A stretch of 64,000 nt of DNA from Bacillota bacterium (lineage in GTDB: Bacteria > Bacillota > Clostridia > Lachnospirales > Lachnospiraceae): NCBI GenBank assembly GCA_023442465.1, contig JAEZZQ010000050.1:62001-126000 (forward strand), written 5' to 3'. Below the pieces are notes generated by a model. The model searched no databases, was not told where the DNA came from, and worked only from the letters and a program-made list of their open reading frames with translations. Position 1 is the stretch's first letter. The number at the start of each line of letters is the position of its first letter. A program made the position numbers and the translations under genes. This document shows, piece by piece, positions 9,110-18,055 of the stretch.

Positions 9110-10519
9110 ATGATAAAAGATAACCAAAGGTATTTCAATAGATTGCACCTGCTGGTGGATGCGGTTGTCGTAGCACTTTCCTATTCACTTGCATGGCTCA
9201 TTAAGTTTAAGACACCATTTGCGAATACAGAGCCGGGCGTCACTGCGTTGTCCGTAGCGACATATTTCAGTGCGCTTTATTTTATTGTGCCCGGGTACGT
9301 TTTGTTGTATTATTTTTTTAATATGTATACGCCTAAACGGGCGACAAGAAGAAAGTATGAAATATCCAGTATTTTTAAAGCGAATACAGTAGGCGTATTT
9401 CTGTTCATGGTAATGTTGTTTGCCGTTAAGCAGGAACATTTTTCGCGCTCCTTGATTTTTATTTTTTATGTGATCAATATTATTTTAACTACCTTGTCAA
9501 GGTCGATGATTCGAAGTGGTCTGCAATATTTCCGTAAAAAAGGGTATAATCTAAAGTATGTTCTGCTAGTGGGATATTCCCGTGCGGCGGAGGAATATAT
9601 TACGCGAATCAACGCGAATCCCCAATGGGGATATGTGGTAAGGGGAATACTGGATGACAGGGTTCCGGGAGGAACTTTATATAAGGGCGTAAAGGTATTG
9701 GGAAGAATCGATAACCTGCTCTATATATTGCCGGAGAACAAACTGGATGAAATCGCGGTCACGCTGGCTCTTGAGGATTATGACAGACTGGAGCGGATTG
9801 TGGATTTATGTGAAAAATCCGGGGTGCATACGAAATTTATTCCCGACTATAACAGCCTTGTGCCCAGCAGGCCGTATACGGAGGATTTGATGGGACTTCC
9901 CGTCATCAATATCCGCTATGTTCCGCTGACGAATACTTTGAACTGGGTAGCAAAGCGCGCAGTGGATGTGGTCGGTTCCCTTTGCGGAATCATTGTTTCT
10001 TCGCCGATTATGCTCGTTACAGTCCTTCTTATAAAGTGTACCAGCCGCGGGCCGGTGATTTTTAAGCAGGAGAGAGTCGGGCTTCACAATAAACCGTTCC
10101 AGATGTATAAGTTTCGCACCATGGAACTGCAGAAGCCTTCTCAGGAACAGAAGGCATGGACTGTAAAGGACGACCCTCGTGTGACGAAGGTGGGCAAGCT
10201 TCTCAGAAGGACGAGCCTCGATGAATTGCCGCAGCTTTTTAACATATTGGCGGGAGAAATGAGTTTGGTGGGACCCAGGCCCGAAAGGCCGCTGTTCGTT
10301 GAAAAGTTCAAGGAAGAGGTTCCGCGCTATATGATCAAGCATCAGGTGCGCCCCGGACTTACCGGATGGGCACAGATCAATGGTTATAGAGGCGATACGT
10401 CCATAAGGAAGCGCATCGAATACGATATATTTTATATAGAAAACTGGACAATGGGCTTGGATATAAAAATCATGTTTTTAACCGTGTTCAAAGGGTTCAT
10501 TAATAAAAACGCCTATTGA
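9110..10519 (+). CDS. undecaprenyl-phosphate sugar phosphotransferase (WcaJ/WbaP type)
   Basis: 469 residues, the usual length of polyprenyl glycosylphosphotransferases. The N-terminal ~120 residues form four or five membrane segments (DAVVVALSYSLAWLIKF, YFSALYFIVPGYVLLYYF and others), followed by a nucleotide-fold domain (VLLVGYSRAAEEYI) and the catalytic bacterial sugar transferase domain: KRAVDVVGSLCGIIV, GPVIFKQERVG, MYKFRTME, DELPQLFNILAGEMSLVGPR, RPGLTGWAQINGYRG. These enzymes move hexose-1-phosphate from UDP-sugar to undecaprenyl phosphate, the first step of lipid-linked repeat-unit synthesis. It has its own promoter and is followed by an LCP-family ligase gene, consistent with start and end steps of wall-polysaccharide synthesis. 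Confidence 0.93.
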   Translation: MIKDNQRYFNRLHLLVDAVVVALSYSLAWLIKFKTPFANTEPGVTALSVATYFSALYFIVPGYVLLYYFFNMYTPKRATRRKYEISSIFKANTVGVFLFMVMLFAVKQEHFSRSLIFIFYVINIILTTLSRSMIRSGLQYFRKKGYNLKYVLLVGYSRAAEEYITRINANPQWGYVVRGILDDRVPGGTLYKGVKVLGRIDNLLYILPENKLDEIAVTLALEDYDRLERIVDLCEKSGVHTKFIPDYNSLVPSRPYTEDLMGLPVINIRYVPLTNTLNWVAKRAVDVVGSLCGIIVSSPIMLVTVLLIKCTSRGPVIFKQERVGLHNKPFQMYKFRTMELQKPSQEQKAWTVKDDPRVTKVGKLLRRTSLDELPQLFNILAGEMSLVGPRPERPLFVEKFKEEVPRYMIKHQVRPGLTGWAQINGYRGDTSIRKRIEYDIFYIENWTMGLDIKIMFLTVFKGFINKNAY

Positions 10520-10640
10520 TCTTTAGTTAAGAAAGTTTATTGAAACTGCGTGTTAAGAACATTTTTAAGAGGTTCTTATTAAATAAAATATTTATTTAGG
10601 TATAAGAGGTAAATTTGCAAGAAGATAAGGGAGAATGAAA

Positions 10641-11768
10641 ATGGCTACAAATTCAAAGAAGAGCAGAAACAGTGAAAGCGTTAAGGCTTCAGGAAATAGT
10701 AAGGGAAAGAAGATGTCCGCGAAGGAAAGGGAGAAGAAAAAGAGGAAAAAGATTCTTCTTTTTATCGTGGAGATATTCGTATTGCTCATTATGGTCGTAG
10801 TTCTGTACGGTGTGCTTAAGGGGGAAAAGGTCGGTAAGGTAGAACTGAATGAGGACGAATTAGTTATTAATGAGGAAGTAAAGCAACGGGAAGAGACGAC
10901 AAACATGAAGGGCTACCGAAATATTGCCTTGTTCGGCGTGGATTCCACGACGGGAGCTTTGACGAAGAATACGCGAAGCGATACAATTATGATTGCCTCC
11001 ATCAATCAGGATACGGGAGATTGCAAGCTGGTTTCCGTATACCGCGATACCTATCTGAATCTGAGTAACGATACTTATAATAAATGTAACTCCGCTTACG
11101 CGAAGGGCGGCCCGGAGATGGCTATCAATATGTTGAACATGAATATGGATATGAATATTACAGACTTCGTAACGGTAGGCTTTGCAGGACTGACGGATAC
11201 CATTGATGCGCTGGGCGGCATTATGGTCGATGTAGACAGTGCGGAAATCCATCATTTGAACAGTTATCAGTTTACGATGGCAGAGGATTTGAAGCGCCCT
11301 TATAACGAAGTGACGCAGACGGGGTATCAGCTCCTCAACGGCCTTCAGGCTACGGCATACTGCCGTATCCGTTATACGGCAGGAGATGACTTCAAGAGGG
11401 CAGAGCGCCAGAGAGAAGTATTGATGGCGGTTGCGGACAAAGCGAAGACCGCTTCGCCGGCAACCCTGAATGAGATTGCCAACGATGTATTCAGCGAGGT
11501 TTATACCTCCCTCGACTTGACGGAAATTGTAGAACTGCTGGGTGGTATTAGTAAATACAACATCGTGGACCAGACCGGATTCCCCAACGAGCAGTACAGG
11601 GCTACGGGAACTATCGGTTCAAAGGGAAGCTGTGTTATCCCTGTAGATTTGAAGGAAAATGTGGAGTGGCTGCATCAATTCTTATTCGATGAGACATACA
11701 CCGTATCTTCGGACGTACAGACATACAGCGATAAGATAAAGAGCGATACGGGTTCATATATTAGGTAG
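10641..11768 (+). CDS. LCP (LytR-CpsA-Psr) family cell-wall polymer transferase
   Basis: About 375 residues. ATG 10641 is preferred because AAGGGAG ends about 6 nt upstream; an ATG two codons earlier (10635) overlaps the ribosome site. A basic lysine-rich cytoplasmic tail is followed by one membrane anchor (ILLFIVEIFVLLIMVVVLYG), then the extracellular LCP domain with NTRSDTIMIASIN, VSVYRDTYLNL and the late arginines in RAERQREVLM, which bind the polyprenyl pyrophosphate head group. LCP enzymes attach anionic or secondary wall polysaccharide from lipid carrier to peptidoglycan. It lies after the priming sugar transferase and ends at a clear terminator, so it is the natural ligase for this locus. 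Confidence 0.92.
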   Translation: MATNSKKSRNSESVKASGNSKGKKMSAKEREKKKRKKILLFIVEIFVLLIMVVVLYGVLKGEKVGKVELNEDELVINEEVKQREETTNMKGYRNIALFGVDSTTGALTKNTRSDTIMIASINQDTGDCKLVSVYRDTYLNLSNDTYNKCNSAYAKGGPEMAINMLNMNMDMNITDFVTVGFAGLTDTIDALGGIMVDVDSAEIHHLNSYQFTMAEDLKRPYNEVTQTGYQLLNGLQATAYCRIRYTAGDDFKRAERQREVLMAVADKAKTASPATLNEIANDVFSEVYTSLDLTEIVELLGGISKYNIVDQTGFPNEQYRATGTIGSKGSCVIPVDLKENVEWLHQFLFDETYTVSSDVQTYSDKIKSDTGSYIR

Positions 11769-11804
11769 TTATGGATATTTAAATGATAGAATAGTATAAT
11801 AAAC

Positions 11805-11840
11805 AAAAAAGGGCCTGAGAATAAGAACAGGTCCTTTTTA
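11805..11840 (+). terminator. intrinsic terminator after LCP gene
   Basis: AAAGGGCCTG pairs with CAGGTCCTTT (one G-U pair) and runs into TTTTTATT. It ends the transcript carrying the sugar transferase and LCP genes. Confidence 0.85.
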
Positions 11841-11879
11841 TTAAAATCAAGAAATCATCAAATGGCGAGAGGGAGACGA

Positions 11880-12842
11880 ATGAAAGAAATTGATGTAATT
11901 ATTCCTGTGTATAAGCCGGATAAAACATTTTTTACGTTAATAGAAAAGCTGGAGAAACAGACGGTTCCGATAAGAAAGATAATTGTAATGAATACGGAGC
12001 AAAAGTATTTTGACAGACTGATATATGGTACTCCTTTTGCTGAAAAATACACGAATGTTCATGTAACTCATTTATCCAAAAGAGAGTTCAATCATGGAGA
12101 TACGAGAAATCGCGGTGTGAAAAGGTCACAGGCTCCTATTTTTGTTATGATGACTCAGGATGCTCTTCCGGAGGACGAATATCTGCTGGAGGATCTCATC
12201 CGCCCTCTGGAAAAAGAGGGAACGGCAGTTTCCTATGCCAGACAGCTTCCTGCAAAGGATTGCAATGAGATGGAGCGCTTCATCAGGGCCTTTAACTATC
12301 CGGAGACCAGTGTGGAAAAGTCTGCGGCGGATGTAGAGAGACTGGGGATAAAAGCATATTTCTGTTCGAACGCATGCGCGGCATACAAGAGAGATATCTT
12401 CGATTCCCTGGGAGAATTTGTCCGATATACGATTTTCAACGAGGATATGCTATATGCAGCCAAGGCTATAAAGGCAGGATACTCTGTGGCATACGCTGCG
12501 CAGGCGAGAGTGATTCACTCTCATAACTATACGGGCAGGCAGCAGTTTCACAGAAATTTCGATTTGGGCGTATCTCAGGCGCAGCACCCGGAGGTGTTTG
12601 AAGGGATAACATCCGAAAAAGAGGGATTCGCTCTTGTAAAGAAAATGACCAGACATTTGTGGCAAGAGGGCTATAGGAGCCAGATTCCTATGTTTTACTT
12701 TAACAGCGCATGCCGCTATGCCGGTTTTGCCCTTGGAAAGAATTACCGCAAGCTTCCGGCGAAGCTTATCTTAAAGTTTACGATGAACAAGGAATATTGG
12801 GAGCAGGAGAAACGGATAAAATCCAGTAAAAATTTTAGATGA
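11880..12842 (+). CDS. GT2 family glycosyltransferase, rhamnosyltransferase-like
   Basis: About 320 residues from ATG 11880 (MKEIDVIIPVYKPD), which has GAGGGAG just upstream; an in-frame ATG at 11862 lacks one. It is a single-domain GT2: DVIIPVYKPDKTFFTL, FNHGDTRNRGVKRS (a pattern typical of RfbF/dTDP-rhamnose-type enzymes), MMTQDALPEDEYL (metal region) and a basic C-terminal half with FNEDMLYAAKAIKAGY. The likely role is adding a deoxysugar or hexose to a surface glycan at the inner membrane face. It stands alone between two terminator/promoter regions but belongs functionally with the upstream polysaccharide genes. Confidence 0.86.
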   Translation: MKEIDVIIPVYKPDKTFFTLIEKLEKQTVPIRKIIVMNTEQKYFDRLIYGTPFAEKYTNVHVTHLSKREFNHGDTRNRGVKRSQAPIFVMMTQDALPEDEYLLEDLIRPLEKEGTAVSYARQLPAKDCNEMERFIRAFNYPETSVEKSAADVERLGIKAYFCSNACAAYKRDIFDSLGEFVRYTIFNEDMLYAAKAIKAGYSVAYAAQARVIHSHNYTGRQQFHRNFDLGVSQAQHPEVFEGITSEKEGFALVKKMTRHLWQEGYRSQIPMFYFNSACRYAGFALGKNYRKLPAKLILKFTMNKEYWEQEKRIKSSKNFR

Positions 12843-12889
12843 TAAAAAAATCGTTAACAAAAAACGCATATTTTTATCACAAAAAGAAC

Positions 12890-12942
12890 ACAATTCCCGC
12901 ATATACTGAGTTCAAAGATTAGGAAAGGAAAGAGGGAATTGT
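12890..12942 (+). promoter_or_regulatory. inverted repeat overlapping the htrA ribosome site
   Basis: ACAATTCCC (12890-12898) is a perfect 9-bp inverted match to GGGAATTGT (12934-12942). The right arm covers part of the ribosome-binding sequence (AGAGGG) and stops 1 nt before the ATG at 12944. In RNA it could hide the ribosome site; in DNA it could be an operator. A possible -10 (TATACT, 12902-12907) lies inside the loop, so which reading applies depends on the transcription start. Confidence 0.45.
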
Positions 12943-12943
12943 T

Positions 12944-14500
12944 ATGTATGAGAATAATTATCCGAATGATTACGAAAACAAGAATGTAGTTGATAGTACG
13001 GCAAGGGACTTTTCATCCGGCAACGGCAATTTCAGCGGACAGAGCACAGGCAATTATAGCACAGGCTATAATAATACAAATACTTCCGGTTATGGCAACG
13101 GCAGCTATCGTTATGGCAATAACTATAATTATATGGAGAACGCTTATCGTCAGGGAAATGGCGCAGGAGACGGAGGAAATCATCAGTCGGGGAAAGAGAA
13201 GAAGGAAAAGAAGGGCGGAGGCTACTTGAAAAAGGCGGCAGCAGCCATAGGGCTTGGACTATTCTTCGGAGTTTGTGCAGGGTTGGGCTTCTTCGCGGTG
13301 GAATCCACTACGGGAGCACTTACCAAATCTACGGTAACGGCAGCTTCGGAAGCGATAGAGTCGGCGAAGGACACCGCAAACATCATTGCCGAGACGGCAA
13401 AAAGCATCGATACTACGCAGCCGGCGACAGCCATAGTTACGGATGTCAGCGATGTGGCGAAGAATGTTATGCCGGCAATCGTTTCCATTAACAATACTTA
13501 TACCGAGACGATGACTACCTTTTTCGGTCAGTCCATGCAGAGTGAAGCTACGGCAGCAGGCTCGGGTATTATCGTAGGAGAAAGTGATACGGAGCTTCTC
13601 ATCGTATCTAACTATCATGTAGTGGAAGGCGCAGACACGCTTAAAGTACAGTTTGTCGACGGATCCGAAGCAGAAGCTCAGATAAAAGGAACTGATGCGG
13701 ATATGGATTTGGCGGTCATAGCAGTGCCTTTGGAGAGCCTTGGTGCGGCCACAAAGGACGCCATTGCGGTTGCAGCTCTGGGTGATTCCGACAGCCTTAT
13801 CGTAGGAGAACCGGCAATAGCTATCGGCAATGCTCTGGGCTACGGACAATCTGTAACGTTAGGAGTAATCAGTGCAGTGAACAGAGTCATTGATTTGTCC
13901 AGCGCAAGCGGTAGTTCTTCCGAGTCAGATGCTACTTTTATACAGACGGATGCAGCGATAAACCCCGGTAATTCAGGCGGAGCTTTGCTCAACTTAAAAG
14001 GCGAGGTAATCGGTATCAACTCTAATAAAATCGGCGGTGATGCGATAGAAGGTATGGGCTATGCAATTCCCATTTCAGCTGCAAAACCGATTATTGAAGA
14101 CTTGATGTTAAGAGAGACGAGAACAAAGGTAACGCAAGAAAACAAGGGCTATCTCGGCCTCTCCCCCCTTACCGTAGTGGATGAAATGGCAGAGACTTAC
14201 GGTATGCCTAAGGGTGTATATGTATCTCAGGTATATGAAGGAACCGCAGCAGAGGCGGCAGGAATCAAGAAGGGCAATATCATTACGGAATTCGACGGCA
14301 ATAAAGTGACCACAGCGGAAGACCTCTTGAGTGTTATGGAATATTATTCCGTAGGAGATACTGTCGATGTAACGATTATGCAGGGCAGCCCCACCGGCTG
14401 GGAAAGCAAGACCGTTACCGTGACTCTCGGTGAAAAATATGCGGGTTATGATACAAATAGCAATAATACAGACAGTAATGATACAAACGATAATGAATAA
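12944..14500 (+). CDS. htrA: HtrA/DegP-type membrane serine protease with PDZ domain
   Basis: 518 residues. The first ~85 residues are low-complexity Asn/Gly/Tyr-rich, then a lysine-rich stretch and one membrane segment (about 97-119, AAIGLGLFFGVCAGLGFF). The extracellular trypsin-like domain shows the full triad: His225 (SNYHVVEGA), Asp255 (ADMDLAVIA) and Ser344 (NPGNSGGALLN). A PDZ domain follows (about 400-500: GYLGLSPL, GVYVSQVYEGTAAEAAGI). HtrA proteases degrade or refold damaged exported proteins under stress. The long tyrosine/glycine tail is inside the cell and its function is unknown. It is monocistronic: own upstream region and a terminator after the stop. Confidence 0.93.
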   Translation: MYENNYPNDYENKNVVDSTARDFSSGNGNFSGQSTGNYSTGYNNTNTSGYGNGSYRYGNNYNYMENAYRQGNGAGDGGNHQSGKEKKEKKGGGYLKKAAAAIGLGLFFGVCAGLGFFAVESTTGALTKSTVTAASEAIESAKDTANIIAETAKSIDTTQPATAIVTDVSDVAKNVMPAIVSINNTYTETMTTFFGQSMQSEATAAGSGIIVGESDTELLIVSNYHVVEGADTLKVQFVDGSEAEAQIKGTDADMDLAVIAVPLESLGAATKDAIAVAALGDSDSLIVGEPAIAIGNALGYGQSVTLGVISAVNRVIDLSSASGSSSESDATFIQTDAAINPGNSGGALLNLKGEVIGINSNKIGGDAIEGMGYAIPISAAKPIIEDLMLRETRTKVTQENKGYLGLSPLTVVDEMAETYGMPKGVYVSQVYEGTAAEAAGIKKGNIITEFDGNKVTTAEDLLSVMEYYSVGDTVDVTIMQGSPTGWESKTVTVTLGEKYAGYDTNSNNTDSNDTNDNE

Positions 14501-14509
14501 AGAGCGGAT

Positions 14510-14542
14510 GAAGCGGCTATTTTTAAAATAGCTGCTTTTTTC
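14510..14542 (+). terminator. intrinsic terminator after htrA
   Basis: AAGCGGCTATTTT pairs with AAAATAGCTGCTT (one G-U pair), followed by TTTT. Confidence 0.85.
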
Positions 14543-14588
14543 TAATATATTTATAAAATAACTGAGGGGCAATTTAGAAAATGTTAAC

Positions 14589-14617
14589 TTGTACAACATT
14601 TATGGATGCCGTATAAT
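14589..14617 (+). promoter_or_regulatory. sigma-A type promoter for clpX-like gene
   Basis: TTGTAC (14589-14594), 17-nt spacer, TATAAT (14612-14617); about 80 nt upstream of the ATG at 14699. It probably drives the three-gene unit to 18508. Confidence 0.75.
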
Positions 14618-14698
14618 AAAAATCAGTAAATTCAATGCACAACTATAGTACACTATATTTGTGCCGATAAATGAAGTATAAGGAGCGAAGGAATTAAA

Positions 14699-16291
14699 AT
14701 GAGCGATTTTGATAATAAAGATTATGAGGAAGAAGAAAGAGAAGAATTAAAGGGAGATATGAAAGAATTTTCTAATGAAGGGTCAGAAGGAAGTACCGGA
14801 AAGAACGGCTCTGAAATGGGAGATGACGGCGCTTTGGAGGAAATGAAAACCGAAGGGAAAAAGCCTGATGGGAAAAAAGAAAACGAATATGAGGACGTCT
14901 GCTTCATCTGCCGCAGACCGGAGAGCAAGACGGGTAAGATGTTCAAGCTGCCCAACAACATATCCGTATGCAATGATTGCATGCACAAGACGATGGATAC
15001 GGTCAGCCAGTTCGATTATCAGGGCATGCTGAACAATACCAACCTAAACGGGGACTGGGACAAGATAAACAAGGGAAAGGGAATTCCTAATATCAGTTTT
15101 GTGAATCTGGCGGATTTGCAGGGAGACGGCGGTATTCCCAACAAGCAGAAGCTGAAAAAGAAGAAGCCGGGAGAAGGTGCAGCGCCGGTACTTGACATTA
15201 AAAATATCCCTGCACCCCATAAAATAAAGGCGCAGCTTGACGAATACGTGGTGGGACAGGAAAAGGCGAAGAAGATTATTTCTGTCGCGGTATATAATCA
15301 TTACAAACGCGTTTTTACAGGAACAATGGATGAAATTGAAATCGAGAAATCCAACATTCTTATGCTCGGCCCTACGGGAAGCGGTAAGACGTATCTCGTT
15401 AAGAATTTAGCGAGGCTGCTTGACGTGCCGTTAGCGATAACAGATGCCACTTCTCTTACGGAGGCGGGCTATATCGGAGATGATATCGAAAGCGTTGCTT
15501 CCAAGCTGCTTGCAGCGGCGGACAACGATGTGGAGAGAGCGGAAAGAGGCATTATATTCATCGATGAAATCGATAAGATAGCCAAGAAGAAAAATACCAC
15601 CTCCAGAGATGTCAGCGGAGAATCGGTGCAGCAGGGAATGCTGAAGCTGCTGGAAGGGGCGGAGATAGAGGTGCCGGTAGGAGCTAACAGCAAGAATGCC
15701 ATGGTCCCTCTTACTACGATGAACACGAAGAACATTCTGTTCATTTGCGGGGGTGCCTTTCCTGATTTGGAGGAAATTATAAAGCAGCGACTGAACAAAA
15801 GGACCTCTATCGGATATACGGCAGAGCTTAAGGATAAATACGATAAGGACAAGAATATTTTGAGCAAAGTGACGGTGGAGGATATCAAGAAATTCGGCAT
15901 GATTCCCGAGTTTATCGGACGTTTGCCGATTATCTGCACCTTGGAGGGCTTGTCTAAAGAGATGCTCGTTAAAATCCTTAAGGAGCCCAAAAATGCCATT
16001 CTTAAGCAGTACCAAAAGCTGCTGGAGCTGGACGAGGTCAAGCTGGAATTCGACGAGGGTGCTTTGGAGGCGATTGCAGAAAAAGCGATGGAAAAGGATA
16101 CCGGAGCCAGGGCACTTCGTGCCATTATCGAGGATTTCATGTTGGATATCATGTATGAGATTCCTAAGGACGACAATATCGGACGGGTAACGATTACGAG
16201 GGAATATATAGAAAATACTGGAGGGCCGATTATCGATATCCGCAGCAATTCTCTCGAGCTGCCGGATAATCTTAACGTAATTGAGCAGTAG
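14699..16291 (+). CDS. clpX: ClpX-like AAA+ unfoldase, divergent paralogue with acidic N-terminal extension
   Basis: 530 residues against about 420 for ordinary ClpX. The first ~60 residues are highly acidic and absent from ClpX. A C4 zinc finger follows (CFICRRPESKTGKM and CNDCMHKTM), then a linker and the AAA+ module: Walker A GPTGSGKTYLVKNLA, pore loop 1 region LTEAGYIGDDIES, Walker B IIFIDEIDKIAKK, QQGMLKLLEGAEIEVPV, and the C-terminal sensor-2 DTGARALRAIIEDFM. The pore-2 RKH motif expected after the LLEG helix is missing (GANSKNAMVP instead), and the ClpP-contact IGF loop reads IGY (RTSIGYTAE). No clpP is nearby. It is most likely a specialised second ClpX that may use another protease or act as a stand-alone unfoldase; ability to pair with ClpP is uncertain. 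Confidence 0.85.
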   Translation: MSDFDNKDYEEEEREELKGDMKEFSNEGSEGSTGKNGSEMGDDGALEEMKTEGKKPDGKKENEYEDVCFICRRPESKTGKMFKLPNNISVCNDCMHKTMDTVSQFDYQGMLNNTNLNGDWDKINKGKGIPNISFVNLADLQGDGGIPNKQKLKKKKPGEGAAPVLDIKNIPAPHKIKAQLDEYVVGQEKAKKIISVAVYNHYKRVFTGTMDEIEIEKSNILMLGPTGSGKTYLVKNLARLLDVPLAITDATSLTEAGYIGDDIESVASKLLAAADNDVERAERGIIFIDEIDKIAKKKNTTSRDVSGESVQQGMLKLLEGAEIEVPVGANSKNAMVPLTTMNTKNILFICGGAFPDLEEIIKQRLNKRTSIGYTAELKDKYDKDKNILSKVTVEDIKKFGMIPEFIGRLPIICTLEGLSKEMLVKILKEPKNAILKQYQKLLELDEVKLEFDEGALEAIAEKAMEKDTGARALRAIIEDFMLDIMYEIPKDDNIGRVTITREYIENTGGPIIDIRSNSLELPDNLNVIEQ

Positions 16292-16327
16292 GTCATATAA
16301 TAGTAAAAAAATGAAGAGTAAGTATAT

Positions 16328-18052
16328 ATGGCCTGCAGAGAACAGATGTTGTCTAATGATTATATGGAAATCCTGCTGGATTATACATCGCCTTATATAG
16401 ATGAACTATATCCGGAGAATTGCATTGAAGTGATCGATGATGAGTTCATCATAGTACTCGTGGAAAGAAGTCTGCTCCCGCCTATCAGCATATCTACCTT
16501 TACCTATACCTCGATTTCGAAGTTGTATGGGCTTATGCAGGAGAATGTTACTCCGGCACAGGGTAATTTTGATCCTCTGAGCTTAATTCGGACGGGAATT
16601 CTGCAGGTGCAGCGGCCGCCTTTGTCTCTGACCGGAAGGGGTGTCATTATCGGCTTTGTAGATACCGGCATACAGTATGACCTGCAGGTATTCCGCAGAG
16701 AAGACGGCACCTCCAGGATTCTGGCGATATGGGATCAGACGATTCAGGATGGTACTCCGCCTGAAGGTTTTTCCTACGGCACGCTGTATACCAACGAGCA
16801 GATAAACGAAGCGCTGCAAAGCGACGACCCGTTATCCATAGTGCCTACCACGGATACAATAGGGCATGGAACGGCGGTGGCCAGCGTGGCGGCGGGGAGC
16901 AATATCAATTTCGGACTTACTTTTTTGGGGGCCGCACCGGACGCGGATATTGTTGTAGTAAAGTGCAGAGAGGCGAAACAGTATTTGCGCGATTATTATT
17001 TTGTACCAGAGGGAGTTCCAGCTTATTCGGGGACAGACATCGCGATGGCGGTGAAGTATCTGGACAGCTTTGCCGTAGCGGGAATACGTCCGGTGGTAAT
17101 GTGCATCGGTCTGGGAACGAACTTGGGCGATCATGCAGGAAATTCCATTTTATCCAGATATCTGAGCCGCATAGCGGAAAAAAGAAGCCGTGCGGTCATC
17201 GTATGCGGCGGCAACGAAGGTAATGCGGAGCATCATTACGGAAGCTCCATTACTATGAGCTCACGAATTGTGACGGAAGTGGTGGAAGTGCGTGTAGATG
17301 CTCAGGAAATAGGGTTTGTGATGGAGCTGTGGGGCAGCCCGCCTAATTTGTTCAGCGTAGCAATTCGCTCTCCGGGCGGGGAGGTAATTCCGGCCATCGA
17401 CTTCAGAAGCAGAACGACGCGAAGTTTTTCCTTTATATATGAAAGAACCAAGGTAACGGTGGATCACGTTCTGGTGGAGCAGGTAACGGGAGAGGAAGTA
17501 GTAGTATTCCGTTTTGAAGCTCCGACGCCGGGAGTATGGACATTTAATATTGTTATTGAAGGAGACAGCGACTACTCCGACATTAACATGTGGCTTCCGA
17601 TTAAACAATTTTTGCTGGGAAATACCAATTTTCTTCGCTCAACGCCTTATACGACGCTTACAGAGCCGTCCTTGGCAAACAATGTAATTACGCCCTCTAC
17701 CTACGACGACAGCAACGATAGTTTTTATATAGAATCAGGAAGAGGATTTGCGAGGGGAAGGGAAGCTAAGCCTGATTTCGCTGCTCCCGGAGTCAATGTT
17801 TCCACCGTGCTCGGAGACCAGACCGGTTCCAGCATGTCGGCAGCTATTACTGCGGGCGCATCCGCGCAGTTCATGCAGTGGGCGGTAGTGGAAGGAAATG
17901 AGCCGCTGGTTCAATCCCCTCAGTTGAAGACATATTTCATAAGAGGAGCGAGAAGGGATATGGAAGTTCTTTATCCCAATCGTTCGTGGGGCTACGGGCA
18001 GTTGGATATTGAGCGTACTTTTAGAATCATCGCCGGAACGATAGGAGGATAG
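16328..18052 (+). CDS. S8 subtilisin-like protease, Csp-like, cytoplasmic
   Basis: 574 residues without a signal peptide. The subtilase triad appears intact: Asp112 (IIGFVDTGIQ), His180 (TIGHGTAVASVA) and Ser502 (QTGSSMSAAITAG). About 110 residues precede the catalytic Asp, and a large beta-rich insertion (about 310-440) lies between His and Ser, an architecture shared with Clostridium germination proteases CspA/B/C. In C. difficile some Csp proteins are pseudoproteases, but here all three catalytic residues remain. The gene starts 36 bp after the ClpX-like gene and 3 bp before an lspA-like gene, so they are one operon. Role in spore germination is inferred from family resemblance only. Confidence 0.85.
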   Translation: MACREQMLSNDYMEILLDYTSPYIDELYPENCIEVIDDEFIIVLVERSLLPPISISTFTYTSISKLYGLMQENVTPAQGNFDPLSLIRTGILQVQRPPLSLTGRGVIIGFVDTGIQYDLQVFRREDGTSRILAIWDQTIQDGTPPEGFSYGTLYTNEQINEALQSDDPLSIVPTTDTIGHGTAVASVAAGSNINFGLTFLGAAPDADIVVVKCREAKQYLRDYYFVPEGVPAYSGTDIAMAVKYLDSFAVAGIRPVVMCIGLGTNLGDHAGNSILSRYLSRIAEKRSRAVIVCGGNEGNAEHHYGSSITMSSRIVTEVVEVRVDAQEIGFVMELWGSPPNLFSVAIRSPGGEVIPAIDFRSRTTRSFSFIYERTKVTVDHVLVEQVTGEEVVVFRFEAPTPGVWTFNIVIEGDSDYSDINMWLPIKQFLLGNTNFLRSTPYTTLTEPSLANNVITPSTYDDSNDSFYIESGRGFARGREAKPDFAAPGVNVSTVLGDQTGSSMSAAITAGASAQFMQWAVVEGNEPLVQSPQLKTYFIRGARRDMEVLYPNRSWGYGQLDIERTFRIIAGTIGG

Positions 18053-18055
18053 AAG

